From Nocardia cerradoensis NBRC 101014 (lineage in GTDB: Bacteria; Actinomycetota; Actinomycetes; Mycobacteriales; Mycobacteriaceae), in assembly GCF_000308535.1 (NCBI RefSeq), contig NZ_BAFW01000202.1, positions 1 through 45,320 on the forward strand: a DNA stretch of 45,320 bases, in the 5' to 3' direction. The notes beneath the pieces are model-generated. The model ran no database searches and was not told the origin of the DNA. It worked only from the letters and a program-made list of their open reading frames with translations. Shown here one piece after another: positions 36,462 through 44,556 of the stretch. The translations under genes and the position numbers were made by a program. Every line of letters starts with the position of its first letter. Position 1 is the stretch's first letter.

Positions 36462-36920
36462 TTATCGATCGACCGCCTTGGTGATGAGGGTCGAGACCAG
36501 ATCGTCCAGCACCACGAGCGTGGTCTCGTCGTCACCGTCGGCGAGCCAGCGCAGCACCGCACCCTGGATCACGGCCAGCACATACGCCGAGATCGCCGTG
36601 ACCGGCTCGATCCACTGGGTGTTCGAGCGCTCGGCACAGGCGTCCAGCGCCGCACCGACCTCGGCGTCCAGATCGCGCAGCCACTCCGTCGCCGAGAGCC
36701 CGGAACAGTCGGCCTCCCCCTCCCAGCGGCGACGTAAGGCGCTGATCGTGAGATCGAGCGTGTGCACCTGCCGTTGCGGCGTGGCCCGGATAGCCGACCA
36801 CATCGCACTCACACCGGCGTGCAGCACCACCCGCAACGCGCGCGTGCCCGTGCAATCGCAGGCGGCCGACGCGGCGTCGATGGCCTCCTGCACGATCGGC
36901 CGCGGCCGAACCTGAATCAT
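36462..36920 (-). CDS. TetR-like protein lacking the DNA-binding domain
   Basis: A 152-aa protein that looks like only the ligand-binding half of a TetR regulator (ALRVVLHAGVSAMWSAIRAT, then TTLVVLDDLVSTLI at the end). No helix-turn-helix is found in any frame upstream, so it is not a simple frameshift. ATG 36920 has GGAG only 2 nt before it; a TTG at 36938 has AGGGAG 6 nt upstream and may be the real start (158 aa). Such a protein cannot bind DNA alone. It may form mixed dimers with a full TetR protein or act as a ligand sink. Confidence 0.65.
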   Translation of the reverse strand: MIQVRPRPIVQEAIDAASAACDCTGTRALRVVLHAGVSAMWSAIRATPQRQVHTLDLTISALRRRWEGEADCSGLSATEWLRDLDAEVGAALDACAERSNTQWIEPVTAISAYVLAVIQGAVLRWLADGDDETTLVVLDDLVSTLITKAVDR

Positions 36921-37046
36921 CTCTCCACTAGCGCTCAACGACGACTCCCTCGGCGAAAGAACTCGCGCACCTCGCCTGCGCGGCTCGCTCAACGGGCATC
37001 CGATCCGCGGTGATCTCTTCCGAGCTCTACCTCGGGCGACCCGTTC

Positions 37047-37062
37047 AACATCAGTCAATGTT
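37047..37062. promoter_or_regulatory. Inverted repeat between TetR-like and phosphatase genes
   Basis: AACAT (37047-37051) and ATGTT (37058-37062) are separated by 6 bp in the divergent gap 36939-37311. The site is small and could be chance, but it is a common operator shape. The rest of this 373-bp gap shows no gene; it has an AT-rich patch at 37105-37135 and the start-proximal promoter of the phosphatase. Confidence 0.3.
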
Positions 37063-37311
37063 AGAGGGTTTTCGGGGATCGCGACCAGGTTCGATAGGCC
37101 GTTCCGTACTGAAAGATTGTTTTGTTACCTCCCCGACACACCTCCCGCGGTGGTTCGGCGGCGGATCCGCCACGGTCAGCGCGGGCGGCGCGCGGGCGCA
37201 AACGCCCAGAACTCTACGGCCTCCCGGCCGGAATCGTTATATCGATGTGGGCGAGCACACAGGTGACCCAACGCCACCCCACCGCCGCGAACCCGCCGAT
37301 AACCTGGAGTC

Positions 37312-38103
37312 GTGACAACGGTGCGCCCCGATCATCTCCACATTCCCGGCACCTTCAACTACCGCGACGTCGGCGGATTGCGCACGGCGAGCGGGTCCAG
37401 GATTCGCAGCGGAGTTCTGCTCCGGTCGGCCCAGCTGTGCCGGCTGGACGAACGCGGACACGACATCCTGCGCCGGCTCGGCGTCGCCACCGTGCACGAT
37501 CTGCGCGGCCCCGGCGAGGCAGACCGGATGGGCGTCGACATCCTTCCCGACGGCGTGCGCCTGGAAATGACCCCGTTCCACTCCGGCGTCGGCGCCGCCC
37601 GCGCCCCGCACGAGGCCCCGCAGGAACCGGCACTGCCACCACACGAGGCAGCGGCGCGCGACGACGGCTCGTCGACCGGCCGCCATCTCGATCTGCTCGA
37701 GGTCTACGCCGAATTCCCCTCGATGCCGGAGGCGGGCGTCGCGATCACCGCCATGGCACGGTCGCTGGCCCGCGGCGACGGCGCGGTGCTGGTGCACTGC
37801 GCGGCCGGTAAGGACCGCACCGGCTGGGCGGTCGCCACCCTGCTGCGCGCCGTCGGCGTCACCGAGGACGACGTGCTGGCCGACTACCTGCTCAGCAACG
37901 AGGCGGTCGAATCGCTCGCTGCCGACATCGCGCGCAATGCCGGCGAGCCGCTGCCGCCCGCGTTGCTGGGGGTGAGCATCGAATACCTCGCCGCCGGCAC
38001 CGAGGCCATGCATCGCCGCTACGGCACCATCGACGGCTATCTCGAGTCCATCGGCATCACGCCGCAGCTGCGGGCCGCCCTGCACACCCGCCTGCTGGAG
38101 TGA
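37312..38103 (+). CDS. Tyrosine-protein phosphatase, PtpB-like
   Basis: A 263-aa phosphatase. The active-site loop is VHCAAGKDRTG, with nucleophile Cys163 and the KDR that marks the MptpB group with both tyrosine and lipid phosphatase activity. The opening IPGTFNYRDVGGLRT and SGVLLRSAQLCRLD are family hallmarks. A His/Ala/Pro-rich insertion (about 92-123) may form a lid. There is no signal peptide; M. tuberculosis PtpB is also exported without one. GTG 37312 is the start; TAACCT ends 6 nt before it, predicting a leaderless message. Confidence 0.92.
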   Translation: MTTVRPDHLHIPGTFNYRDVGGLRTASGSRIRSGVLLRSAQLCRLDERGHDILRRLGVATVHDLRGPGEADRMGVDILPDGVRLEMTPFHSGVGAARAPHEAPQEPALPPHEAAARDDGSSTGRHLDLLEVYAEFPSMPEAGVAITAMARSLARGDGAVLVHCAAGKDRTGWAVATLLRAVGVTEDDVLADYLLSNEAVESLAADIARNAGEPLPPALLGVSIEYLAAGTEAMHRRYGTIDGYLESIGITPQLRAALHTRLLE

Positions 38104-38127
38104 ACCGGTACCGGCACATCGCATGGG

Positions 38128-39384
38128 CTATCCGGTGCGGTGGACCAGTCCGTCGGTATCGATGCTGACCTGATTTCCGGTGTGGAACCAGCTGCCCGTG
38201 AACCGCGATTCGGTGGTCTGCGGGTCGTTCCAGTAACGCGGGGTGATATTCGGTCCGCGACAGAGCAATTCGCCGCTGCCGACCTCGGCCCGCGGCCCCC
38301 ACAGCGCCAGTTCCGTACCGCCGAACGGGAATCCGAGAACGTCGCGGCCGGGTGTCGTGCCGCTGTCCACCAGCGCGAGTCCGATACCGCTGGTTTCGGT
38401 CGCACCCCAGACCGACCACTGCCGGGCCAGCGGGAACACCTCGCGCAGCGCCTCGGCGACGATTTCCGCGGTGCCGGCGTCGGTCGCGGCCAGTTCGGCG
38501 CGATGGCCCGCACTGCACACCTGGCGCACGCCCTCCGCCCGCAATCCGGCGAGTTCGGGCAGCAGGCCCGCGAAGATGCGCGGCGTCGCGGCCACCATAT
38601 CGATGCGTTCGGCGACGATCGTCTCGGCGATCATGGCGGGGTCCGGGGCGAGGACGACCGTGCCGCCCACGGCGAAGGTCGGCAGCAGTTGATCGACGCA
38701 GCCGCTCGCGTGGGCCAGCGGGCTCAGGACCAGATTGCGCAATCCCTCGGTCGGCAGATCGAAGGCTCCCACCACCGAACGCACCGCCGACAGCAGATTC
38801 TCGTTGGTCAGCTCGACACCGCGCGGACCGCCCGGCGCCTCCGAAAAACCCTGGCCCGCAGCGCCGCTGGTGTAGCACAGCAGGGCGAGCTCGCTCAGCG
38901 AGGCGCCGTCGTCGATGAAGGCCGCACCGTCGGGGAAGTCGGCGTAACCGGCTTCGGCGCCGCCGCCGTCGAGAACGAAATCCGCGCAGCTGTCCGCGAT
39001 CACCTGGGCGGCGACGGCATCGGGCAGTCCGTCGTGCACCAGCACCGGCACCGCACCGGACAGCAGGGCGCCGAGGAAGGCCTGCACCCAGCGCGCACCC
39101 ACCGGCATCCGCACGGCAACCCGGTCGCCGTAGCCGATTCCGTGTTCCTGCAGCCCGCCGGCGATCCGGGAAGCGGCATGCCACAGCTGCCGGTAGGTCA
39201 GCCGCGGCCCGCCGATTTCGACGACCGCTTCCCGGGCCGAGAACGCGTGGACCTGCACATCGAGTAGTTCGGTGAGGGCCGGATTGAGATTTCCGTACCG
39301 CAGCACGCCGTCGGCTCCGCGAGCAAGAGGGTTGCCGCACCACGGATTTCGCGTCTGCGGATATTCGATCAGAAGCTGCGTCAT
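38128..39384 (-). CDS. Truncated, degenerate AMP-binding (acyl-CoA-synthetase-like) protein
   Basis: A 418-aa protein with the N-terminal fold of adenylate-forming enzymes but shorter than the usual 500-550 aa. It stops just after motif A7 and lacks the whole C-terminal lid with the A8 hinge and catalytic Lys of A10. The A3 loop reads YTSGAAGQ...PRGVELT (171-193), with an insertion of about eight residues, Ala-Ala in place of Thr-Thr or Ser-Thr, and Arg for Lys. Motif A5 (WGATETSG) is kept. A7 reads WFHTGN (399-404), Asn for the ribose-binding Asp. No missing C-terminal part is found downstream in other frames. It may bind an acyl group without making acyl-CoA. ATG 39384 has GGAGGG 6 nt upstream. 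Confidence 0.83.
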   Translation of the reverse strand: MTQLLIEYPQTRNPWCGNPLARGADGVLRYGNLNPALTELLDVQVHAFSAREAVVEIGGPRLTYRQLWHAASRIAGGLQEHGIGYGDRVAVRMPVGARWVQAFLGALLSGAVPVLVHDGLPDAVAAQVIADSCADFVLDGGGAEAGYADFPDGAAFIDDGASLSELALLCYTSGAAGQGFSEAPGGPRGVELTNENLLSAVRSVVGAFDLPTEGLRNLVLSPLAHASGCVDQLLPTFAVGGTVVLAPDPAMIAETIVAERIDMVAATPRIFAGLLPELAGLRAEGVRQVCSAGHRAELAATDAGTAEIVAEALREVFPLARQWSVWGATETSGIGLALVDSGTTPGRDVLGFPFGGTELALWGPRAEVGSGELLCRGPNITPRYWNDPQTTESRFTGSWFHTGNQVSIDTDGLVHRTG

Positions 39385-39396
39385 CAAGTCCCTCCG

Positions 39397-39418
39397 GATG
39401 CCTCGATCAACAGGCATC
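39397..39418 (-). promoter_or_regulatory. Hairpin abutting the ribosome site of the AMP-binding gene
   Basis: On the minus strand GATGCCT (39418-39412) pairs with AGGCATC (39403-39397) over 8 nt, directly before the Shine-Dalgarno GGAGGG and 12 nt before the ATG at 39384. It may expose or hide the ribosome site. Confidence 0.45.
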
Positions 39419-39426
39419 TGTGACTA

Positions 39427-39442
39427 TATGACGCAGATCACA
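39427..39442 (-). promoter_or_regulatory. Candidate CRP-type site
   Basis: On the minus strand the bases read TGTGA-TCTGCG-TCATA, nine of ten matches to the TGTGA-N6-TCACA consensus of actinobacterial CRP/GlxR. It lies 42-58 bp upstream of the AMP-binding ATG, just behind the leader hairpin. Confidence 0.45.
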
Positions 39443-39478
39443 ATCATGGGGCGTTAGGCGACAAAGATGTCCGAGCGA

Positions 39479-40273
39479 TCACCGCCCGATGTAGCTCGCC
39501 TTTCCCGGGCCCACCTCGAGGAAGCTGCGCACCGCACCCCGCAAATCCTCGGTGTCGAACAGTTCGCCGGAGACCTTGGGCGTCACCGAATCGGCATGTT
39601 CGACGCCGCCGGACCGCCAGGCCTCGATGATCTGCTTGGTGGCCGCGTGCGCCCGAGTCGGGCCGTCGGCGAGGCGGGCGGCCAGTGCCCGGGCCGCGGC
39701 GTCGACATCCTCGTGCACCGCGTTGACCACACCCCAGTCGGCCAGGGTGGCCGCGTCGTACAGGTCGCCGGTCATGACCAGTTCGCGGGCCCGGCCGGAA
39801 CCGGCGCGCTCGGCCAGTCGCTGCGGGCCGCCCATCGACGGCGTCAGGCCCACGACCGTCTCCACCAGCCCGAACTTGGCCTTCGGCCCGGCCAGCAGGA
39901 TGTCGCAGGCCAGCGAGATCTCGAAGGCGGCGGTCAGGGTAAGTCCGTGCGCGGCGAAGACCACCGGGCACGGCAGCGCCTCGACCGGGTGGATGATGCT
40001 CCGGAACAGGCGCTGCCACAGCTCGGCGCCCTGATCCACGCTCAATCCGTCGAATTCGTGGACGTCGACGCCACCGGAGACGACCTTGCCCTCGGCGCGG
40101 ATCAGCAGCGCGCGCGGCGGGTTCGCGGTCAGCTCGGCGAGATCGGCGGCGAGCGATCCCAGCAGCGCCGAATCGAACAGGTTCAACGGCGGATGGTCGA
40201 TGGTGATGATCGCGAGCTGGGCGCCGGCCTCGGTCTCGGTCCGCTCCAACCGGGTGGGTTTCGAATCGCTCAT
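39479..40273 (-). CDS. Enoyl-CoA hydratase/isomerase (crotonase) family protein
   Basis: A 264-aa crotonase. The oxyanion-hole segments are VSGGVDVHEF and VFAAHGLTLTAAFEISLACD, the latter with LTA where the family usually has GGG. Both Glu positions of enoyl-CoA hydratase are occupied: Glu118 (AAFEIS) and Glu138 (GLVETVVG). It may hydrate or isomerise an unusual enoyl-CoA. ATG 40273 is preceded by TAGATT 6 nt upstream, a good leaderless promoter. It lies 94 bp ahead of the AMP-binding gene on the same strand, so read-through is possible, but that gene has its own control signals. Confidence 0.9.
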   Translation of the reverse strand: MSDSKPTRLERTETEAGAQLAIITIDHPPLNLFDSALLGSLAADLAELTANPPRALLIRAEGKVVSGGVDVHEFDGLSVDQGAELWQRLFRSIIHPVEALPCPVVFAAHGLTLTAAFEISLACDILLAGPKAKFGLVETVVGLTPSMGGPQRLAERAGSGRARELVMTGDLYDAATLADWGVVNAVHEDVDAAARALAARLADGPTRAHAATKQIIEAWRSGGVEHADSVTPKVSGELFDTEDLRGAVRSFLEVGPGKASYIGR

Positions 40274-40338
40274 CGGCCGAATCTATCCAGAAGGGGACGT
40301 AACCGGTACCCCGGCCGCCGGTCTGCCAGACTGGTGCG

Positions 40339-41376
40339 GTGGATACCTCGCCGACCGAGCACGCCGGTTCGAACACCGCGACCTATGTCGAGCCCGGCGA
40401 ATTCAAGCGCGACACCAACTACATCACCACCCGGATCACCGCCGACGGCCGCGACGGCTATCCCGTCGAACCGCAGCGCTATCGGCTGATCGCGGCGCGG
40501 GCCTGCCCGTGGGCCAATCGCACCCTGATCGTGCGGCGGCTGCTCGGTCTGGAACAGGTGATCTCGCTGGGATTGTGCGGGCCGACCCACGACAAACGCA
40601 GCTGGACCTTCGACCTCGATCCGGGCGAGGTGGATCCGGTACTGGGCATCCACTTCCTGCGCGATGCCTACCTCGCGCGCGATCCGGAGTATCCGCGCGG
40701 GATCACGGTCCCGGCGGTGGTGGACGTGCCGACCGGACAGGTGGCCACCAACGACTACCCGCAGATCACGCTCGATTTCTCCACCGAATGGACGCAGTTC
40801 CATCGGCCGGGCGCGCCGCAGCTGTATCCCGAACCCCTGCGCGCCGAGATCGATCAGGTGAATCGGCGCGTCTACACCGAGGTCAACAACGGCGTCTACC
40901 GCTGCGGCTTCGCCGGCAGCCAGGACGCCTATGACGCCGCCTACGACCGGCTGTTCACCGCGCTGGACTGGCTGTCGGAACGGTTGAGCGAGCAGCGCTA
41001 TCTGGTCGGCGACACCATCACCGAGGCCGATGTGCGGCTGTTCACCACGCTGGTGCGGTTCGACCCGGTGTATCACGGCCATTTCAAGTGCAATCGGAAC
41101 AAGCTGACCGAACAGCCGGTGCTGTGGGCGTACGCCCGAGACCTGTTCCAGACTCCCGGCTTCGGCGATACCGTCGATTTCACCCAGATCAAGCGGCACT
41201 ACTACGTCGTGCACAGCGATATCAATCCGACCGGGATCGTGCCGAAGGGCCCGGAACTGTCGGGCTGGCTCACCCCGCACGGTCGAGAAGCGTTGGGCGG
41301 CAAGCCCTTCGGCGACGGCACCCCGCCTCCGCCGCCCCTGCCCGCGGAACGCGTTCCGGCCGCCGACCGGGTCTGA
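40339..41376 (+). CDS. Xi-class glutathione-S-transferase-like reductase (YqjG/ECM4 family)
   Basis: A 345-aa protein. Cys56 in ARACPWANRT is the catalytic thiol of glutathionyl-hydroquinone reductases. The family blocks DDYPQITLDFSTEW-like (here NDYPQITLDFSTEW) and YRCGFAGSQDAYD are clear. The C-terminal all-helical domain includes EADVRLFTTLVRFDPVY. The enzyme strips thiols from quinone adducts; as actinomycetes generally make mycothiol, the physiological thiol may be mycothiol. Start GTG 40339 has CAGACT 6 nt upstream. A Pro-rich tail is added at the end. Diverges from the crotonase with 65 bp between starts. Confidence 0.9.
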   Translation: MDTSPTEHAGSNTATYVEPGEFKRDTNYITTRITADGRDGYPVEPQRYRLIAARACPWANRTLIVRRLLGLEQVISLGLCGPTHDKRSWTFDLDPGEVDPVLGIHFLRDAYLARDPEYPRGITVPAVVDVPTGQVATNDYPQITLDFSTEWTQFHRPGAPQLYPEPLRAEIDQVNRRVYTEVNNGVYRCGFAGSQDAYDAAYDRLFTALDWLSERLSEQRYLVGDTITEADVRLFTTLVRFDPVYHGHFKCNRNKLTEQPVLWAYARDLFQTPGFGDTVDFTQIKRHYYVVHSDINPTGIVPKGPELSGWLTPHGREALGGKPFGDGTPPPPPLPAERVPAADRV

Positions 41377-41389
41377 GCGTCACCGGTCG

Positions 41390-41412
41390 CGGAGGCGGCC
41401 GGTCCGCCTCCG
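41390..41412. terminator. Hairpin between convergent genes
   Basis: CGGAGGCGG (41390-41398) pairs perfectly with CCGCCTCCG (41404-41412) over a 5-nt loop. It lies between the stops at 41376 and 41431 and is followed by a T-containing stretch on the plus strand. A bidirectional terminator is likely. Confidence 0.65.
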
Positions 41413-41430
41413 GATCGGATCGTCGTTTCG

Positions 41431-41859
41431 TTATGCGGTGGTTCCCGCGTAGGTGCCGAAGCTCCAGAACACACCCTCGGGATCGCGGCAGGTGAACCCG
41501 CGCGAGCCGTAGTCCTCGTCGCGGAGTCCGCGCACGATGGTCGCGCCGGCGTCGCGGGCGCGTTGGAAGAGGGCGTCGGGATCGTCGACGACGATGTACA
41601 CCGAGCCGGTCCCCGGCGGCTGCTCGCAGAGCGCGGAATCGTCGCGCTGCGAACCGAGCATGATCCCGCCGCCCCCGGGCCAGCCGAGTTCGGCGTGCTG
41701 GACCACGTCGCCGGCGCCGTAGCGGGCGACTTCGACGAAGCCGAAGGCGCGCTGCAGGAAGTCGATCGCCGCCGGGGCGTCACGGTAGATGAACGTCGGC
41801 CACAGCGGAGCCGACGTCGTCGCGGTTTCGGTCGTTGCGGTATGGGTTGTTTCGGTCAT
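41431..41859 (-). CDS. VOC (glyoxalase/bleomycin-resistance) family protein
   Basis: A 142-aa protein of the vicinal oxygen chelate superfamily (LWPTFIYRDAPAAIDFLQRAFGF, then SVYIVVDDPDALFQRARDAGA, then FTCRDPEGVFWSFGTY). Members bind metals or drugs; the activity here is unknown. ATG 41859 begins the family match after a Thr-rich lead (MTETTHTATTETATTS). The start lies 80 bp inside the 3' end of the AraC gene on the same strand. Co-transcription with that regulator is expected. Confidence 0.87.
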   Translation of the reverse strand: MTETTHTATTETATTSAPLWPTFIYRDAPAAIDFLQRAFGFVEVARYGAGDVVQHAELGWPGGGGIMLGSQRDDSALCEQPPGTGSVYIVVDDPDALFQRARDAGATIVRGLRDEDYGSRGFTCRDPEGVFWSFGTYAGTTA

Positions 41860-42715
41860 GCTCCCAGCCTTTCTCGCTCGGCACCCCGTCGTCTTGGACG
41901 AATGGGAACACCTCGCGGGCACGCCACACCGAGGGCGGGCAACCGGCCGATTCGCGCCATTCGCGGGCCATATGGGCCTGGTCGTAGTAGCCGGTCGCGG
42001 CGGCCACCTCGGCGATGCTCACCTCGGGGCGGCGCAACAGACGATGGGAGACCTCGAACCGGGTCAACCGCGCGGCCTCCTTCGGCGTGATGCCGAATTC
42101 AGCGGTGAATCGCGCGGCCAGATGCCTTCTGCTCCAGCCGATGTCGTGCGCCACCCGGGCGACCGCGGGTGCGCCCGCGGGGTCGGTCAGCAGCCGCCAG
42201 GCCCGGCGGAGATTGGCGTCCATCTCGAGCCGGCGCGGATCCAGCGCGGCGACCCGCGCGCAGAGGATCTCGTCCAGCACCGCGAACCGCGCCCGCCAGT
42301 CGGTGGTCGCGGCGATCCGCTCACGCACCCGCTCGGCGTCGGACCCGAGCAGATCCGACAGGTCGACGATCCACTCCCCCAGCTCACCGGCGGGAATTCC
42401 GAACAGTGCCCGCGCACCCAGCGGTGTGACCGCCAATTGGATGCCGTGCTGGTAGCCGTTGTGCGCGATCAGGGTCGGTCGCAGCGTCAATCCGCCGGCC
42501 AGCGCGTCCCAGCGGCCGCCGGCCTGATCGGGATGGGAGGACACCGGCACATCGATCGGCTCGTCGATGGTGAGGATCACGGTGATCGTGGTACTCGGCA
42601 TACCGACGTGCACGCCCGGGTCGAAGCCGTGCAGCAGATAGCCGTCGTAGCGGCCGAGGTAGGGCCGCAACGACGGGGCCGGCAACCGGCGCGCTCCCGC
42701 GGAGACACCACTCAT
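41780..42715 (-). CDS. AraC-family transcriptional regulator
   Basis: A 311-aa regulator. The C-terminal DNA-binding domain (about residues 190-280) has both helix-turn-helix units: VARVAHDIGWSRRHLAARF and IAEVAAATGYYDQAHMAREW. The N-terminal part (about 20-180) is the effector domain. The tail after SVWRAREVFPFV continues about 33 residues into the VOC gene and looks unrelated to the family. This suggests the original stop was lost. ATG 42715 is preceded by TACCGT at 7 nt and overlaps a GGAGGAG run. It likely controls itself and the VOC gene. Confidence 0.88.
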   Translation of the reverse strand: MSGVSAGARRLPAPSLRPYLGRYDGYLLHGFDPGVHVGMPSTTITVILTIDEPIDVPVSSHPDQAGGRWDALAGGLTLRPTLIAHNGYQHGIQLAVTPLGARALFGIPAGELGEWIVDLSDLLGSDAERVRERIAATTDWRARFAVLDEILCARVAALDPRRLEMDANLRRAWRLLTDPAGAPAVARVAHDIGWSRRHLAARFTAEFGITPKEAARLTRFEVSHRLLRRPEVSIAEVAAATGYYDQAHMAREWRESAGCPPSVWRAREVFPFVQDDGVPSEKGWEHDRNNPYRNDRNRDDVGSAVADVHLP

Positions 42716-42877
42716 CTCCTCCACGGTAGGCGTCGCGCGGGCTCGGCGGAACCGGACCCGGGTGCGATTCGTTGCACGGTCGACGGCCGTATCGGCCACC
42801 GTCGCCGACTTCGTCCGCGGCCGTCGGACCGGCACCACTAGAGTTTGTGCCGACCGGACGAGAGGGGTGCGTTACCG

Positions 42878-43624
42878 ATGTTCGACAGCGGCGTGGAAAA
42901 GGCCGTGCGGTCACTGCTGGACAACGGGGCACAAGTGCAGGCTCCCGCGGTCGCCAAGTACGTCGACCGGTTCCGCCGAGCCCATCCGGACGAAAGTCCG
43001 GCCCAGATCCTCGACCGGCTGGAGAAGATCTATCTCACGACCGTGACCGGCAGCGGCACCGCGGTCGGCGCCACCGCCGCCGTCCCGGGTGTCGGCACCC
43101 TGACCTCGCTCGCGGCGATGAGCGCGGAAACCACCTTCTTCATCGAGGCCTCGGCCGTTTTCACCCTCGCCGTCGCCGCCGTGCACGGCATCGCCCCCGA
43201 GGACAAGGAACGCCGGCGCGCGCTGGTGCTGGCGGTGGTGCTCGGTGAGAGCGGTATGGAGATCGTGCAGCAGAGCGTGGGCCATTCGGCCAAGAACTGG
43301 GGCACCCTGCTGGCGGAGCGGATACCGGGCATCAAGGGGATGAACGAGTCACTGATGAAGCGATTCGTCGTCCAGTTCATCACCAAACGCAGCATGCTCA
43401 TGTTCGGCAAGGTGCTGCCGGCCGGAATCGGCGCGGCCATCGGCGGATTCGGTAACCGGGCCCTGGGGAAGAATGTGATCGCCAACGCGCACAAGGCGTT
43501 CGGGCCCGCTCCGATGCGGTGGTCCGGCGGTACCGCGCGCGGCACCGTGATCGACGCGGATCCGCTTCCCGCACTGGGTAATCCGGACGGCACGGCCTCC
43601 GGTTCGACGGCCGAGCAGCGATGA
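42878..43624 (+). CDS. Hypothetical membrane-associated protein (possibly EcsC-like)
   Basis: A 248-aa protein. The middle has two Gly/Ala-rich hydrophobic stretches (GSGTAVGATAAVPGVGTLTS; SAVFTLAVAAVHG) and a third near residue 185 (LPAGIGAAIGGFGNRAL), reminiscent of EcsC-type proteins that work beside ABC transporters. I cannot assign a family firmly. ATG 42878 has GAGGGG about 10 nt before it. A TAGAGT (42839-42844) may be its -10. Its stop overlaps the ABC ATPase start by ATGA, so the three genes form one translated unit, which supports a transporter-linked role. Confidence 0.65.
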   Translation: MFDSGVEKAVRSLLDNGAQVQAPAVAKYVDRFRRAHPDESPAQILDRLEKIYLTTVTGSGTAVGATAAVPGVGTLTSLAAMSAETTFFIEASAVFTLAVAAVHGIAPEDKERRRALVLAVVLGESGMEIVQQSVGHSAKNWGTLLAERIPGIKGMNESLMKRFVVQFITKRSMLMFGKVLPAGIGAAIGGFGNRALGKNVIANAHKAFGPAPMRWSGGTARGTVIDADPLPALGNPDGTASGSTAEQR

Positions 43625-44556
43625 GCGCGGCCCGCTCGCTCGCCGTCTCGATCAGCGGACTGCACAAGCAGTTCGAGGGGCTCGTGGCCCTGCGCGACGT
43701 CTCGTTCACCGTTCCGGCCGGCACCACCGCGGCCCTGGTCGGCCCACCCGGATCCGGGAAATCCACGCTCATCGACATTCTGCTCGGATTGCTGCGCGCG
43801 GATTCCGGTATCGCCGAGGCTCCGGGCGGCGGCGGGATCGGCGCGGTGCTGCAACCGCGCGGTCTGCATCCGGCCCGGACCGTGCGAGCCCAGCTGCGGG
43901 TCTACGCGGCGGCGGCCGGTGTGGACGACGATCGGGTGGACGCGATGCTCGCGACCCTGCGCCTCGGCGAGGCCGCCACGACGCGGGTGCGGGATGTCTC
44001 CGAAGGCCTGCGCACGCGGCTCGCCCTGGCGCAGGCACTGCTCGCGCAGCCCCGCCTGCTGGTACTCGACGATCCGTTCGACGGCCTCGAAACGGTCGAG
44101 CGGGCATGGCTTTTCGATTATCTGCGGGCTCACGCCCGCCGTGGTGGGACCACGCTTTTCACCTCGCAGAGCCTGGCCGCGGCCGTGCCGGTATGCGATC
44201 AGGTCATCGTGCTCTCGGCCGGTTCGGTGGCCTATCAGGGCAGTCCGCGGCGGCTGCGGCGCAACCACCCGGATCGGCTGGTGGTCGCGGCGTCGAGTCC
44301 GATCGCGCTGGCCACGACGCTGGCCGCGCAGGGTTTCACCGACGCGGTCATGCGCAGTGACGGCAGGCTCGCCGTCGCCGACGCGTCGCGCACCGAGATC
44401 GAGGCCGCCGCGGCGCTGGCTCGGGTTCACCTGGGCGAGGTGGTGGCCGAACCCGTCCATCCGGATCGGGTCCTGGCCATCCTCACCAAATCGTCCGCGC
44501 CCCCGGCCTATCCCGCCCCCGCCCCCGCCCCTGCGACCATGTACGGAACGCGATGA
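43621..44556 (+). CDS. ABC transporter ATP-binding protein with altered catalytic motifs
   Basis: A 311-aa ABC ATPase of the DrrA/ABC-2 type. Walker A GPPGSGKST (41-49) is intact, and the Q-loop is in AVLQPRG. The signature reads VSEGLRTR instead of LSGGQ/LSGGM. Walker B is LLVLDDPFDG with Asp151 where the catalytic Glu should be. The H-loop reads FTSQSL with Gln183 instead of His. ATP binding is likely but hydrolysis should be weak or need a partner. A Pro/Ala repeat tail ends the protein. It overlaps both neighbours by ATGA. Confidence 0.88.
   Translation: MSAARSLAVSISGLHKQFEGLVALRDVSFTVPAGTTAALVGPPGSGKSTLIDILLGLLRADSGIAEAPGGGGIGAVLQPRGLHPARTVRAQLRVYAAAAGVDDDRVDAMLATLRLGEAATTRVRDVSEGLRTRLALAQALLAQPRLLVLDDPFDGLETVERAWLFDYLRAHARRGGTTLFTSQSLAAAVPVCDQVIVLSAGSVAYQGSPRRLRRNHPDRLVVAASSPIALATTLAAQGFTDAVMRSDGRLAVADASRTEIEAAAALARVHLGEVVAEPVHPDRVLAILTKSSAPPAYPAPAPAPATMYGTR

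Noticed and set aside
39419..39442. TGTGA...TCACA over 24 bp as a CRP site
   Set aside because: The spacing is 14, not 6; the overlapping TGTGA-N6-TCATA on the minus strand fits much better.
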